Source: Actinoplanes auranticolor
GTDB taxonomy: Bacteria; Actinomycetota; Actinomycetes; Mycobacteriales; Micromonosporaceae
Assembly (NCBI RefSeq): GCF_018332655.1
Contig: NZ_BOQL01000027.1
Coordinates: 42,095 to 106,094, forward strand
DNA length: 64,000 bases
Direction of reading: 5' to 3'
The position numbers and the translations under genes are program-made. This document shows positions 16,730 through 26,300 of the stretch, piece by piece. Position 1 is the first letter of the stretch. Every line of letters begins with the position of its first letter. The notes beneath the pieces were generated by a model, which did no database searches, was not told where the DNA came from, and saw nothing but the letters and a program-made list of their open reading frames with translations.

Positions 16730-17560
16730 CTATGGGGACGACGGGTCGGCGAGGTCGCGGTAGGCCGGGCGGAGGATGTCGACCAGCGGGATGTGGCGGA
16801 CGCGGATCTGGGGGGCGTCCAGCACCCGCAGCAACAGCTCCGGCGGCACCGTCACCCGGCCCGGGCGTTCGCGCAGCCGGCTCAGCGAGATGGCCGGTGT
16901 GTAGAAGTCGGTCAGCCGTGCCTGGAGCTCGACCTCCTCCACCGCGAGCGGATCGATGGTCTCGACCGGCTCGGGCAGGCCGCGCAGCGCGGCCAGCAAC
17001 TCGTCCCGGCCGCGTCCGCGCCAGGCCAGCACCAGGAACGGGTCGTCGTCGAAGGCCTCCGCCAGCACGTAGAGCACCGCGGACACGTGCTTGCACGGCG
17101 TGCCCCAGTCCGGGCACGAGCAGGCCATCCCCAGTGCGGACGGGAACAGCGGCAGCTCCAGCTCGTCGAACAGGTCCACCAGCTCGTGCGGGATCTCGCC
17201 GGCCAGCAGGGCCGCGCGATACAGCGCCTGTGACCCCAGTGCCGCCAGCACCCGCGTCCACTGTGCGTCGTCGTACGCCGGGATGTCGATCGTCACCTCG
17301 TACGGCTGCGGCCGCGAGCCCTGCACCCGTCCCGCGACCCGGCCCGGCGTCAGCTCGAAGCCGATGACCTGGCCTTTACGCGCGTACGCCCGCCCGCGGG
17401 ACAACCGGCCCGCGTCGCAGGTGCGCTCCAGGATGTCGACGAAGCGCCGCGACCACCACTGCTCGCCGATCTTGCCGCGTTTGGCGCGTACGGCGATGCC
17501 GCCGTCCACCTGGATCGGCCCGGTGCTGTCGAACCAGCGTCCCTGCGGGTCCACGGGCAT
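16730..17560 (-). CDS. SWIM zinc-finger domain protein
   Basis: A 276-residue cytoplasmic protein with a SWIM finger CSCPDWGTPCKH (ligands Cys147, Cys149, Cys156, His158), a zinc module linked to DNA or protein binding. The N-terminal half has RFVDILERTCDAGRLSRGRAYARKGQV, common in SWIM proteins encoded beside SNF2 ATPases. It starts 2 bp after the stop of the SNF2 gene, so both are one operon. The pair is widespread in actinobacteria; a role in nucleic-acid remodelling or repair is inferred from association only. Confidence 0.85.
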   Translation of the reverse strand: MPVDPQGRWFDSTGPIQVDGGIAVRAKRGKIGEQWWSRRFVDILERTCDAGRLSRGRAYARKGQVIGFELTPGRVAGRVQGSRPQPYEVTIDIPAYDDAQWTRVLAALGSQALYRAALLAGEIPHELVDLFDELELPLFPSALGMACSCPDWGTPCKHVSAVLYVLAEAFDDDPFLVLAWRGRGRDELLAALRGLPEPVETIDPLAVEEVELQARLTDFYTPAISLSRLRERPGRVTVPPELLLRVLDAPQIRVRHIPLVDILRPAYRDLADPSSP

Positions 17561-17562
17561 CC

Positions 17563-20500
17563 TCAGCTCACCGCCACCGGGTCGAGCGCGAACAGTTCCC
17601 GCAGCTGGTCGGTGTTGAGGTCGGTGACCCAGTCCTCGCCCGTACCGACCACCGAGGACGCCAGCGCCTTCTTGCGCTCGATCATCGCGTCGATCTTCTC
17701 CTCCAGCGTGCCGGTGCAGATGAACTTGCGGACCTGCACGTTGCGGGACTGTCCGATGCGGAACGCCCGGTCGGTGGCCTGGTCCTCGACCGCCGGGTTC
17801 CACCAGCGGTCCACGTGGATGACGTGGTTGGCCGCCGTGAGATTCAGGCCCGTCCCGGCCGCCTTGAGCGAGAGCAGGAACAGCATCGGCTCCGTGTCGG
17901 TCTGGAAGCGTTCGACCAGCTCGTCGCGCCGCGCCTTGGACAGTCCACCGTGGAGCCACAGCACGGGCCGGTCCAGATGCGCGGCCAGGTACGGCTGCAG
18001 CATCGTCCCGAACTCCGAATACTGCGTGAAGACCAGGGCCTTGTCGCCGTCGGTGATGATCTCCTCGGTCAGCTCCTCCAGCCGGGCCAGCTTGCCGGAG
18101 CGGCCGGGCAACCGCGAGCCGTCCTTGAGCAGGTGGGCGGGATGGTTGCAGACCTGCTTGAGCTTGGTCATCGCGGCGATCACGTTGCCCCGCCGCTGGA
18201 TGCCCTCGCTGTTGTCGATGACGGCCATCATGTCCTCGACCACAGCCTGGTACAGCGTCGCCTGCTCGGCGGTGAGGGTGCACCAGACCTTCATCTCGTT
18301 CTTCTCCGGCAGGTCCGAGATGATCGACTTGTCCGTTTTGAGGCGGCGCAGGACGAACGGCCCGGTGGCGCGTTTGAGTGCGGCCGTCGCGTCGGCGTCC
18401 CCGCGTACCTCGATCGGCTCCTGGAATCGGCGGCGGAACCGCTTCGCGGGCCCGAGCAGCCCGGGGTTGCAGAACTCCATGATGGACCACAGCTCGGCGA
18501 GGTGGTTCTCCACCGGCGTGCCGGTCAGGGCCAGCCGGGTCCGGGCCGGGATGGCGCGTACCGCCTGGGCCTGCCGGGTGCCGCTGTTCTTGATGGCCTG
18601 CGCCTCGTCACACGCGATCCGTCCCCATTGGACCTCGCGCAGAACGCCGAGATCGCGCAGGGCGGTGCCGTAGGTCGTGATGACGAGATCGGCCGTGGCG
18701 ACCGCGGACCGGAAGTCCTCGTCACGCTTGCGGGCCCCGCCGTGATGGACGTGCACCCGCAGCGACGGCGCGAACCGGGCGGCTTCCTTCTGCCAGTTGC
18801 TGACCAGTGACATCGGGCAGACCAGCAGAGTCGGCGCGACCGGCACGTCGGGATCCGTACGCTCGGCGAGCAGCAGCGACAACGTCTGCGCCGTCTTCCC
18901 GAGGCCCATGTCGTCGGCGAGGATGCCACCCAGGCCGAGCCGGGCCAGGAAGTGCAGCCACGACAGTCCCCGCTCCTGGTACGGCCGCAGCGTCCCCTGG
19001 AAAGCCGCGGGTGTGGGCACCGGCGTGAGCCGCTCGGCCGCCTGCCCGGAGATCAGGTCACCGAGCGCCCCGTCGGCGGCCACCTCGACCAGCGGCAGAT
19101 CCTCCTCGCCGCCGTCGACCACCTGCTGCAGCACCTCGCCGGCGGTCAGCTCACCCTCGCGGCGCTTGCCCACGGCCTTGAGCGCGGCCTTGAGCTGCCG
19201 GTCGTCCAGCTCGACCCACTGCCCGCGGACCCGCACCAGCGGCACCTTGAGCCGGGCCAGCTCGGCCAGCTCCTCGGCGCTGACCGTGCCGTCGCCGATC
19301 ACCAGGTCGATACGGAAGTCGACCAGCTGCTCCAGGCCGAACCCGGAGTCGGCGGCGGCCTTGCCGGACGGCGTCTTGCTGCGGGTGCGGGTGGTGAGCT
19401 TCAGCCCGACCGCCTTGCGCCCGGCCCAGGCCGGCAGCTGCACGCCGAAGCCGGCTGCCTGCAGCAGGGGAGCGGCCTGGCGGAGGAAGTCGTGGGCCTC
19501 GCCCGTGTTCAGGGCCATGCCCGCCGGCCGGGCGTCCAGCAACGCCTCGTGCAGAGCGGGGAACAGCCGGACCGCGCGGCCGAGCCCGGCGAGCAGTGTC
19601 TCGTCGGGATTGGCCGGCAGGCCGGGCATGCGCGCACCGGTCCAGAGGTCCTCGGCGGGCAGGTAGAGGCTCGGGTCGTCGGCGGACTGCAGGGCGAAGT
19701 CGAGCGCCCAGTCGTCGGTGCCGGGCGCGGGCTCGGTCAGCCGGAAGCTGACCCGGATCGGGCCGTTGGCGTCGTGCGCCGAGCGCAACCAGCCGACCAG
19801 GGGCTTGGACAGCTCGGCGACCTCGGCCGCCTTCGCCCCCGGCAGCGAGGGGTCGGCGCCGGTCAGCGAGAAGAGCCAGCGCTCGGCGAGCGCTGTCCGG
19901 GGACCGGGGCGCAGCCCCAACAGCATCCGCTCCGGCATCAGGGAGCGGGCGGCGGTGTCCACCAGGACCTCGAGCGCGTCCCGCAAGGTGCGGCCGACAC
20001 TGCCCGCGGCGCCGGTGTCGTCGGACGACCCGCCCACCGCGGCCGAGCGGCACACCGGTGGCATGGCCGCCGCGAAATCCCGGTAGCCGGCCGCGTCGGC
20101 CCCGGTGAGCACCGGCCGCCAGCGCCCGGCGGGCGTCCCCGACTCCACCACCAGCTGGGGCAGCATCCGGCCCCGGCGAGCCATGTCGCAGGCGTGCCCG
20201 GCCAGCACGCACAGATACCGCAGCGACGCCGCGGCGAGCCAGGGCCCGTCCGGATCGGGCTCGGCCAGTGCACCCAGCGCGGTCAGCGCCAGCTCGCCCG
20301 GCAGCACCAGCGCCGGCGTCTCCCAGGCGGCGAGTCGCAGCCCCCGGCCCGGTGCCTCGCTGCCGGCCTCCGGCGACGGCAGCGGGCCCTTGGCCGTCCC
20401 GGGCAGCTGCAGGGTCAGCTCCGACTCGGCGGCCTTGGCCAGCGCGTCCCGGAGGTCGTCCGACGAGCCGGTCAAAGCCGCGGCGAGCCCTCCGGCCGAC

Positions 20501-20631
20501 ACCGCGAACGGGTGGGGCCGGCGGCGGGCCCGGGAAGAGGTGGTCAGGGGGAGAGCGGGATCCTCGGCCCAGAGCGCGAGCCTCCCGGGCGCCGACTCAC
20601 CGGCGATCCACACGCCATGCACGACGAGCAC
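17563..20631 (-). CDS. SNF2-family DEAD/DEAH helicase-like ATPase
   Basis: A 1022-residue Swi2/Snf2 ATPase. The N-terminal 500 residues form the bacterial SNF2-associated region, with little recognisable motif. The motor follows: motif I DDMGLGKTAQTLSLLLA, motif II DEAQAIKN, motif III LALTGTPVENHLAELWSIM, motif V AAGTGLNLTAANHVIHVDRWWNPAVEDQATDRAFRIGQ containing the SNF2 motif VI arginines. Such proteins translocate on double-stranded DNA and move bound proteins; they are not strand-separating helicases. The GTG start at 20631 gives MLVVHGVWIAGE, a common beginning for this family. The SWIM gene follows directly. Confidence 0.9.
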   Translation of the reverse strand: MLVVHGVWIAGESAPGRLALWAEDPALPLTTSSRARRRPHPFAVSAGGLAAALTGSSDDLRDALAKAAESELTLQLPGTAKGPLPSPEAGSEAPGRGLRLAAWETPALVLPGELALTALGALAEPDPDGPWLAAASLRYLCVLAGHACDMARRGRMLPQLVVESGTPAGRWRPVLTGADAAGYRDFAAAMPPVCRSAAVGGSSDDTGAAGSVGRTLRDALEVLVDTAARSLMPERMLLGLRPGPRTALAERWLFSLTGADPSLPGAKAAEVAELSKPLVGWLRSAHDANGPIRVSFRLTEPAPGTDDWALDFALQSADDPSLYLPAEDLWTGARMPGLPANPDETLLAGLGRAVRLFPALHEALLDARPAGMALNTGEAHDFLRQAAPLLQAAGFGVQLPAWAGRKAVGLKLTTRTRSKTPSGKAAADSGFGLEQLVDFRIDLVIGDGTVSAEELAELARLKVPLVRVRGQWVELDDRQLKAALKAVGKRREGELTAGEVLQQVVDGGEEDLPLVEVAADGALGDLISGQAAERLTPVPTPAAFQGTLRPYQERGLSWLHFLARLGLGGILADDMGLGKTAQTLSLLLAERTDPDVPVAPTLLVCPMSLVSNWQKEAARFAPSLRVHVHHGGARKRDEDFRSAVATADLVITTYGTALRDLGVLREVQWGRIACDEAQAIKNSGTRQAQAVRAIPARTRLALTGTPVENHLAELWSIMEFCNPGLLGPAKRFRRRFQEPIEVRGDADATAALKRATGPFVLRRLKTDKSIISDLPEKNEMKVWCTLTAEQATLYQAVVEDMMAVIDNSEGIQRRGNVIAAMTKLKQVCNHPAHLLKDGSRLPGRSGKLARLEELTEEIITDGDKALVFTQYSEFGTMLQPYLAAHLDRPVLWLHGGLSKARRDELVERFQTDTEPMLFLLSLKAAGTGLNLTAANHVIHVDRWWNPAVEDQATDRAFRIGQSRNVQVRKFICTGTLEEKIDAMIERKKALASSVVGTGEDWVTDLNTDQLRELFALDPVAVS

Positions 20632-20686
20632 TGCGACTCCGATTCCGATCGACCTGTCGAGGTTAACGACTGAACGCGCCCGTGGC

Positions 20687-21067
20687 TCAGGCGGCAGGCC
20701 ATTCGACCAGCTCGTACGAGATGCCGTTGGGGTCGGAGACCATGAAGAGGCGCTCCCCCCACGGCTCCTCGCGCAGCGGGAGCGTGATCGGCACGCCCTC
20801 CGCGCGCAGGCGCTCCTGCTCGGCCTCGAGATCGTCCACCACGAAGGCCACGATCACGCCCGTCGCGCGCTGCTCCCGCAACGGCTCGGGCAGCACCTCG
20901 ATGCCCCGGCGCAGGAAGACCACGTCCACCGCGCCGTCGTCCCGGCCGAGGGAGGCGAATCCGTCGGCCGCCATCCGCTCGACGAAGCCGAAGTGGGTGG
21001 CGAGAAACTTGCTCGAGGCGGCGACGTCGTCGACGGTGAGCGATACAGCAGATGATGAGACCCGCAC
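20687..21067 (-). CDS. Single-domain VOC (glyoxalase-like) protein
   Basis: A 126-residue vicinal-oxygen-chelate domain: VSLTVDDVAASSKFLATHFGFVERM at the start, VDVVFLRRG in the middle, and the closing EEPWGERLFMVSDPNGISYELVEW, in which the Pro-Asn-Gly turn and terminal Glu are the usual metal-site elements. The GTG 21067 start is chosen because further upstream the frame runs through the palindromic operator. It is divergent from the TetR gene and is a probable target of that regulator. Function could be detoxification or antibiotic binding; the sequence cannot decide. Confidence 0.78.
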   Translation of the reverse strand: MRVSSSAVSLTVDDVAASSKFLATHFGFVERMAADGFASLGRDDGAVDVVFLRRGIEVLPEPLREQRATGVIVAFVVDDLEAEQERLRAEGVPITLPLREEPWGERLFMVSDPNGISYELVEWPAA

Positions 21068-21088
21068 CGGAACCCCCAGGCTGATTAG

Positions 21089-21117
21089 TTGGACGCCGTA
21101 TAAGATACGTCGTACAA
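21089..21117. promoter_or_regulatory. TetR operator: 13-bp inverted repeat
   Basis: TTGGACGCCGTAT (21089-21101) and ATACGTCGTACAA (21105-21117) are inverted repeats matching at 11 of 13 positions around a 3-bp spacer. The site covers the whole space between the VOC and TetR genes and includes a likely -10 (TATAAG). It should be the autoregulatory site of the adjacent TetR protein, controlling both directions. Confidence 0.75.
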
Positions 21118-21134
21118 GAAAGGAGTGCCACCCC

Positions 21135-21905
21135 GTGGCCGAGGCGCGACGCACCATCGACCTGCTCTGGTTCGACCAGCCGGCGAGCCGGCGCGGCCGC
21201 AAGAAGGGCCTGACCGTGGCCCAGGTCGTCGATGCCGCCATCACGCTCGCCGACGACGAGGGGCTCGACGCGGTGAGCATGCGGCGGGTGGCCCAGGAGC
21301 TGGGCGTCGTGCCCATGACGCTGTACACGTACGTGCCGGACAAGGCCGCTCTGCTCGACCTCATGCTCGACGCCGTCTACCTGCGGATGTCGCGGGAAGG
21401 CGGCGCGGAGGCGTCCTGGCGGGAGCGGCTGGCGGCGGTGGCGGAGGACAACCGGCTGCTCTACGCCCAGCACCCCTGGGCGGCGGGCATCTCGCAGAGC
21501 CGGCCGCCACTGGGCCCCGGCCTGATGGCGAAGTACGAGTACGAGCTGCGCGCCTTCGACGGCACCGGCCTCGACGACGTGGAGACCGACTCCGCGCTGA
21601 CGTACCTGCTCGGTTTCGTGCAGGCCTCCGCCCGGGCCGCCGCGGACGCGCGGGCCGCGGCCGAGCGCAGCGCTCGCACTGATCAGGAGTGGTGGGCGGA
21701 GAACGGCCCGCTGCTGGAGAAGGTCTTCGATCCGCAGGCCTACCCGACGGCCGTGCGGGTCGGCGCCGCGGCGGGCGCCGCGCTGGGTGCCGCCTTCGAT
21801 CCCGGCCATGCGTACGCCTTCGGCCTCGAACGGGTCCTCGACGGCCTCGGTGTGCTGATCGAGCGCCGGAGCCGCGAGCGGGACGTCAGTGACCGACGCC
21901 GCTGA
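21135..21905 (+). CDS. TetR-family transcriptional regulator
   Basis: A 256-residue repressor. The DNA-binding domain lies at about residues 20-75: GLTVAQVVDAAITLADDEGLDAVSMRRVAQELGVVPMTLYTYVPDKAALLDLMLDAVY, a textbook TetR helix-turn-helix with the LYTYV recognition helix. The C-terminal ligand domain matches the actinobacterial TetR_C type (HPWAAGISQSRPPLGPGLMAKYE...). The GTG start has AAAGGAG 9 bp upstream, right after the operator palindrome. The inducer is unknown, and the divergent VOC gene is the obvious target. Confidence 0.9.
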   Translation: MAEARRTIDLLWFDQPASRRGRKKGLTVAQVVDAAITLADDEGLDAVSMRRVAQELGVVPMTLYTYVPDKAALLDLMLDAVYLRMSREGGAEASWRERLAAVAEDNRLLYAQHPWAAGISQSRPPLGPGLMAKYEYELRAFDGTGLDDVETDSALTYLLGFVQASARAAADARAAAERSARTDQEWWAENGPLLEKVFDPQAYPTAVRVGAAAGAALGAAFDPGHAYAFGLERVLDGLGVLIERRSRERDVSDRRR

Positions 21906-21938
21906 CGACTGCCGGATCCGGGACGTAGGCTTCGGGGC

Positions 21939-23180
21939 GTGACGGCGAACCCGGAGATCGACAGCATCCTGCAGCGTGGGGCCGACGGTGGGCGGATCAC
22001 GCCCGAGGAGGCGCTGCTGCTCTACACCGAAGCGCCCTTCCACGCCCTCGGCGAGGCCGCTGACGCTGTGCGCCGCCGGCGTCACCCGGACGGGATCGTC
22101 ACCTACCTGATCGATCGCAACATCAACTACACCAACGTGTGCGTCACGGCCTGCAAGTTCTGCGCCTTCTACCGGGCGCCGAAGCACGCCGAGGGCTGGT
22201 CGCACCCGATGGAGGAGATCCTGCACCGCTGCGGCGAGGCGGTCGAGCTCGGCGCGACCCAGGTCATGCTGCAGGGCGGCCACCACCCCGACTACGGCGT
22301 GGAGTACTACGAGAATCTCTTCTCCTCGGTCAAGCAGGCCTATCCGCAGCTGGCCATCCACTCGATCGGCCCCAGCGAGATCCTGCACATGGCCAAGGTG
22401 TCCGGCGTCTCCATCGAGGAGGCGGTGCTGCGGATCAAGGCCGCCGGTCTCGACTCCATCGCCGGTGCCGGCGCCGAGATGCTGCCGGACCGGCCGCGCA
22501 AGGCGATCGCCCCGCTCAAGGAGTCCGGCGCGCGCTGGCTGGAGGTCATGACGGTCGCGCACCGCAACGGCCTCAGCTCCACGGCCACGATGATGATGGG
22601 TACCGGCGAGACCAACGCCGAGCGCATCGAGCACATCCGGATGATCCGCGACGTGCAGGACCTCGCCGTGGCGAACGGCTACGTGGACTCGGCCGTCGAG
22701 CCGGAGGGCAGCGTGGGCGGCTTCCGCGCGTTCATCCCGTGGACCTACCAGGCGGAGAACAACCACCTCAAGGGCCGCACCCAGGCCACCGCCATGGAAT
22801 ACCTGCGCTTCATCGCGGTCTCCCGGCTCTTCTTCGACAACATCGCGCACCTGCAGGCGTCCTGGCTGACCACCGGCAAGGACGTCGGCCAGCTCGCGCT
22901 GCACCTGGGCGTCGACGACCTCGGCTCGATCATGCTGGAGGAGAACGTGATCTCCTCGGCGGGGGCCCGGCACCGGTCGAATCTGCACGAGCTGATCTGG
23001 ATGATCCGCACGGCGGGCCGGATCCCGGCGCAGCGCGACACCCTCTACCGGCACCTGGCGGTGCACGCGACCGAGGCCGACGACCCGACCGACGAGCGCG
23101 TGGTCTCACACTTCTCCTCGATCGCCATGCCCGGCGGCGGCGCGGGCCGCACCGAACTCCCGCTCGTTGACGTTCGGTAG
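21939..23180 (+). CDS. mqnC: Cyclic dehypoxanthinyl futalosine synthase (radical SAM, futalosine pathway)
   Basis: Radical SAM enzyme that cyclises dehypoxanthinyl futalosine in menaquinone synthesis. The 413-residue protein has the SAM-cluster motif CVTACKFC with Cys68, Cys72, Cys75, followed by AFYRAPKHAEGW and the Gly-rich VMLQGGHHPDYGVEYYENL that binds SAM. DSIAGAGAEMLPDRPR and the C-terminal LQASWLTTGKDVGQLALHLGVDDLGSIMLEENVISSAGA are typical of MqnC and distinguish it from MqnE. The GTG start lies 33 bp after the TetR gene. It may be transcribed with it or from its own promoter; no Shine-Dalgarno is obvious. Confidence 0.93.
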   Translation: MTANPEIDSILQRGADGGRITPEEALLLYTEAPFHALGEAADAVRRRRHPDGIVTYLIDRNINYTNVCVTACKFCAFYRAPKHAEGWSHPMEEILHRCGEAVELGATQVMLQGGHHPDYGVEYYENLFSSVKQAYPQLAIHSIGPSEILHMAKVSGVSIEEAVLRIKAAGLDSIAGAGAEMLPDRPRKAIAPLKESGARWLEVMTVAHRNGLSSTATMMMGTGETNAERIEHIRMIRDVQDLAVANGYVDSAVEPEGSVGGFRAFIPWTYQAENNHLKGRTQATAMEYLRFIAVSRLFFDNIAHLQASWLTTGKDVGQLALHLGVDDLGSIMLEENVISSAGARHRSNLHELIWMIRTAGRIPAQRDTLYRHLAVHATEADDPTDERVVSHFSSIAMPGGGAGRTELPLVDVR

Positions 23181-23258
23181 TCGATTGACCGTTCGGCGGA
23201 GGAAGAATTTCGGCCGGTCGGACGCAAAGTTCGTCTCAAAGTTTCCTTAAGTTGATGG

Positions 23259-23292
23259 TGGCGGCGACGGGAAGTGCTTCTAGTCGCCGCCA
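23259..23292 (+). terminator. Hairpin terminator after mqnC
   Basis: Perfect 10-bp stem TGGCGGCGAC / GTCGCCGCCA with a 14-nt loop. It separates mqnC from the Rhs gene cluster that starts 65 bp further on. Confidence 0.55.
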
Positions 23293-23356
23293 ACCGGTCA
23301 ATACGGACGCGTGACGGGACAGCGCCGCCAGGGATTGATCAATAGCGTTCCGTCCC

Positions 23357-26300
23357 GTGATCCGGTCTGTCACCACCCAAAACCGCCTCGCGTCCGCCGT
23401 CGTGCCGGCCCTCGCCGTCACCCTGAGCATTGCCCTCGCCGGGGTATCCACCGGCTCACCCGCACAAGCCGCGCCGGTGACACCGGCCGCTACTGCCGTG
23501 CCCCCCGACCCCGAGACGGCTGCCTCCCTCCAGGCCCGCGCCAGCGGCAAGCCGGTCGAGGTCGACGCGCTCGGAACCGAGTCGACCCGCGTGGTCGCGA
23601 ACCCGGACGGCAGCTTCACCGCCGACGTGCACGTCGGCCCGGCCCGGTTCCGGGGCCCGGACGGCGCCTGGCGCGCCGTCGACCTGGGCCTGGAGAAGCG
23701 CTCCGACGGGACCGTGGCGCCCAAGGCACACCCTCGCGGTCTGGTCCTTTCCGGCGCCGCGGGCCCCGGCGACCACGACCTCGCCCGGCTGGCCAGCGGC
23801 GCCACCGCGCTGTCGCTGGGCTGGAACGGCACGCTGCCCGAGCCGGTGCTCGACGGGGAGAAGGCCACGTACGCGGAGGTGCGGCCCGGCGTCGACCTGG
23901 TCGTCGAGGTCACCCGTACCGGATTCGAGCAGTTCCTGGTGGTGAAGAACCGGTCCGCCGCGGCCGAGGTCACGAGTCTGGCGATGCCGTGGCGCACGGA
24001 CGGGATGACCCCGGTGTCGACACCGGACGGCGGCTTCAACCTGCGCGACAGCCAGGGGCGCTACGTCGGCCACGTGCCCGCGGCGGAGATGTGGGACTCG
24101 ACGGTCGGGCGCAAGACCGGTGACCACACCAAGCGTGCCCCCGTACGGATGGCCGTGCGCAAGACTGCGCGGGCCTCCGCGCTGGCGCTCGCCCCGGAGA
24201 CGGACTTCCTCAACAGCCCGGACACCAAGTACCCGGTCATCATCGACCCGTCGCCGACCCTCAAGCCCGGCTTCGACGCGTTCGTGCAGAACAGCTTCAA
24301 CAGCGACCAGTCGGCGTCCAAGGAGCTCAAGCTCGGCTACGTCGAGGAGGGCGGCACGTTCATCGCCCGGTCCTTCCTGCGCTGGTCGACCAGCGCGCTC
24401 AAGGGCAAGCAGGTGACCGCGGCGACGATGTACCTGTGGAACCACTGGTCGTACTCCTGCAATGCCGCCAAGTGGCAGGTCTGGATCACCGGCGGGGTCG
24501 GCACCTCGACGAACTGGGACAGCCAGCCCGCCTGGGGCGGTGACGGCAAGCCCGTCGTCGAGTCGACCATGACCAAGGGCTACGGCACCGGCAACTGCGG
24601 CGACGGGTGGGTGACCGCCAACGTCCGGAGCACCTTCGAGTGGGCGGCGAAGAACAACGCCTCCACGCTGACCACGGGCATCCGCGCGGCCAAGGCGGAT
24701 GAGGACAACAACAACCAGAACACCTGGAAGAAGTTCTCCTCCTCCGAGGGTGCCAAGGACCCGTACGTCTCGATCACGTACAACTCGAAGCCGAACGCGC
24801 CCAACGACATCACCATCGGCGGCAAGAGCTGCGAGCCCGGTGACCCGCAGGTGTTCGTCTCGCGGACGCCGTACTACCCGAACGTGCAAGCCAAGGTCAC
24901 CGACCCGGACGGTACGGAGCGCACCCTGACCGGCCAGTTCTACCTGGCCGAGAAGGGCAAGGCCTACCCCGCCGCGGCGACCATGTCGGACACCGCGACC
25001 AACGGCACGTACGCGACGAAGGCGATCCCGGCCACCTTCGGCCTGAAGGAGAATGTCACCTACGTGCTGCGGGCGTCGAACACCGACGGGCTGGACTCCT
25101 CGGCCTGGTCGGCGACCTGCGAGTTCACCGTCGACAGCGCCGGGCCCGCCAAGCCGCCGACGATCACGTCGACCGAGTATCCGGAGTGCCTGCCGACCGT
25201 CTGCAACACCGCCGGCAGTGTCGGCGCCAGCGGCAGCTTCGTCTTCGGCGCGAACGGCGTCACGGACGTGAAGAAGTACCGCTACTGGTTCGACGGCCAG
25301 CCGAAGGTCGAGGTCCCCATCTCCGGGGGCGGGGACACCAACGCCTTCGTCCGCATCGCCCCGCCGTCGTTGCCGAGCGCGCTGCACCTCGACGACTTCG
25401 GCATCGGCGGCCAGCGGGTGCTGCACGTCGAGAGTGTCGACCAGGCCGGGCGCAGCAGCGCCGAGTACCGCAACCCGGCCCAGCCGGACGAGGCGGTGGG
25501 CTACAACATCCTGGCCGGGACCGCGCAGCCCGAGGCGGCGCGCTGGCGGATGGATGATCCAGCCGGCACCACGCTGGCCGACTCCTCGGGCCAGAACCGC
25601 AATCTGACGATCCGCGGTGGTGTGACCAAGACGCTGACGAACAACAAGGGCGACGGCGGCACCGCCTTCACCTTCGACGGGACCACCGGGCGCGCGGCTG
25701 CACCCGCCTTCCTGGACTACCACGACAACTTCACGGTCAGCGCGGACATCCGGCTCGGCGCCAAGAGCGTGGACCGGGTGATCTTCGAGCACACCACCCG
25801 GGGACTCTTCGTCCAGAACTTCTTCCTGATCTTCTACGACGCCGGCATCGACCGGCTGTGCGCGCAGCGCTCCGATGCCATCCGGCCGGAGTCGACGACC
25901 AACCCGGTGACCAACTGGAACACCGCGAGCGCCGTCTGCTCCACCGTCGCCGTGCCGTACTCGGTCACCACCAACGTCACCGCGTCCTTCGACGGGTCCC
26001 GCAAGACGCTGGACCTGTACGTCAACGGGGTGAAGGTCGGCGTGAGCAGCACGGCCCGGGCGCCGCTGCCGGCCCAGCCGTGGACCGTCGACGTCGAACT
26101 CGGCGCCGGCACCTGGAAGGGTGAGATCGACGACGTCCGGGTGTGGAGCCGCAAGCTGCACCCGGAGGAGATCGCGGCGGCGGCCGTCACCGAGGCCGGC
26201 CGCTGGGATCTCGACGGCCACGGCCTGGACACCTCGCCCATGCCGGCGCCCCGGGACCTGGTGGACCCGGCGAGCAACGAGGAGTGGTGGCTGGAGGTCG

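Noticed and set aside
20544..23066. Minus-strand frame of 840 codons through mqnC and the TetR gene
   Set aside because: It runs antisense to a radical SAM enzyme with an intact cluster motif and to a TetR gene; no homology.
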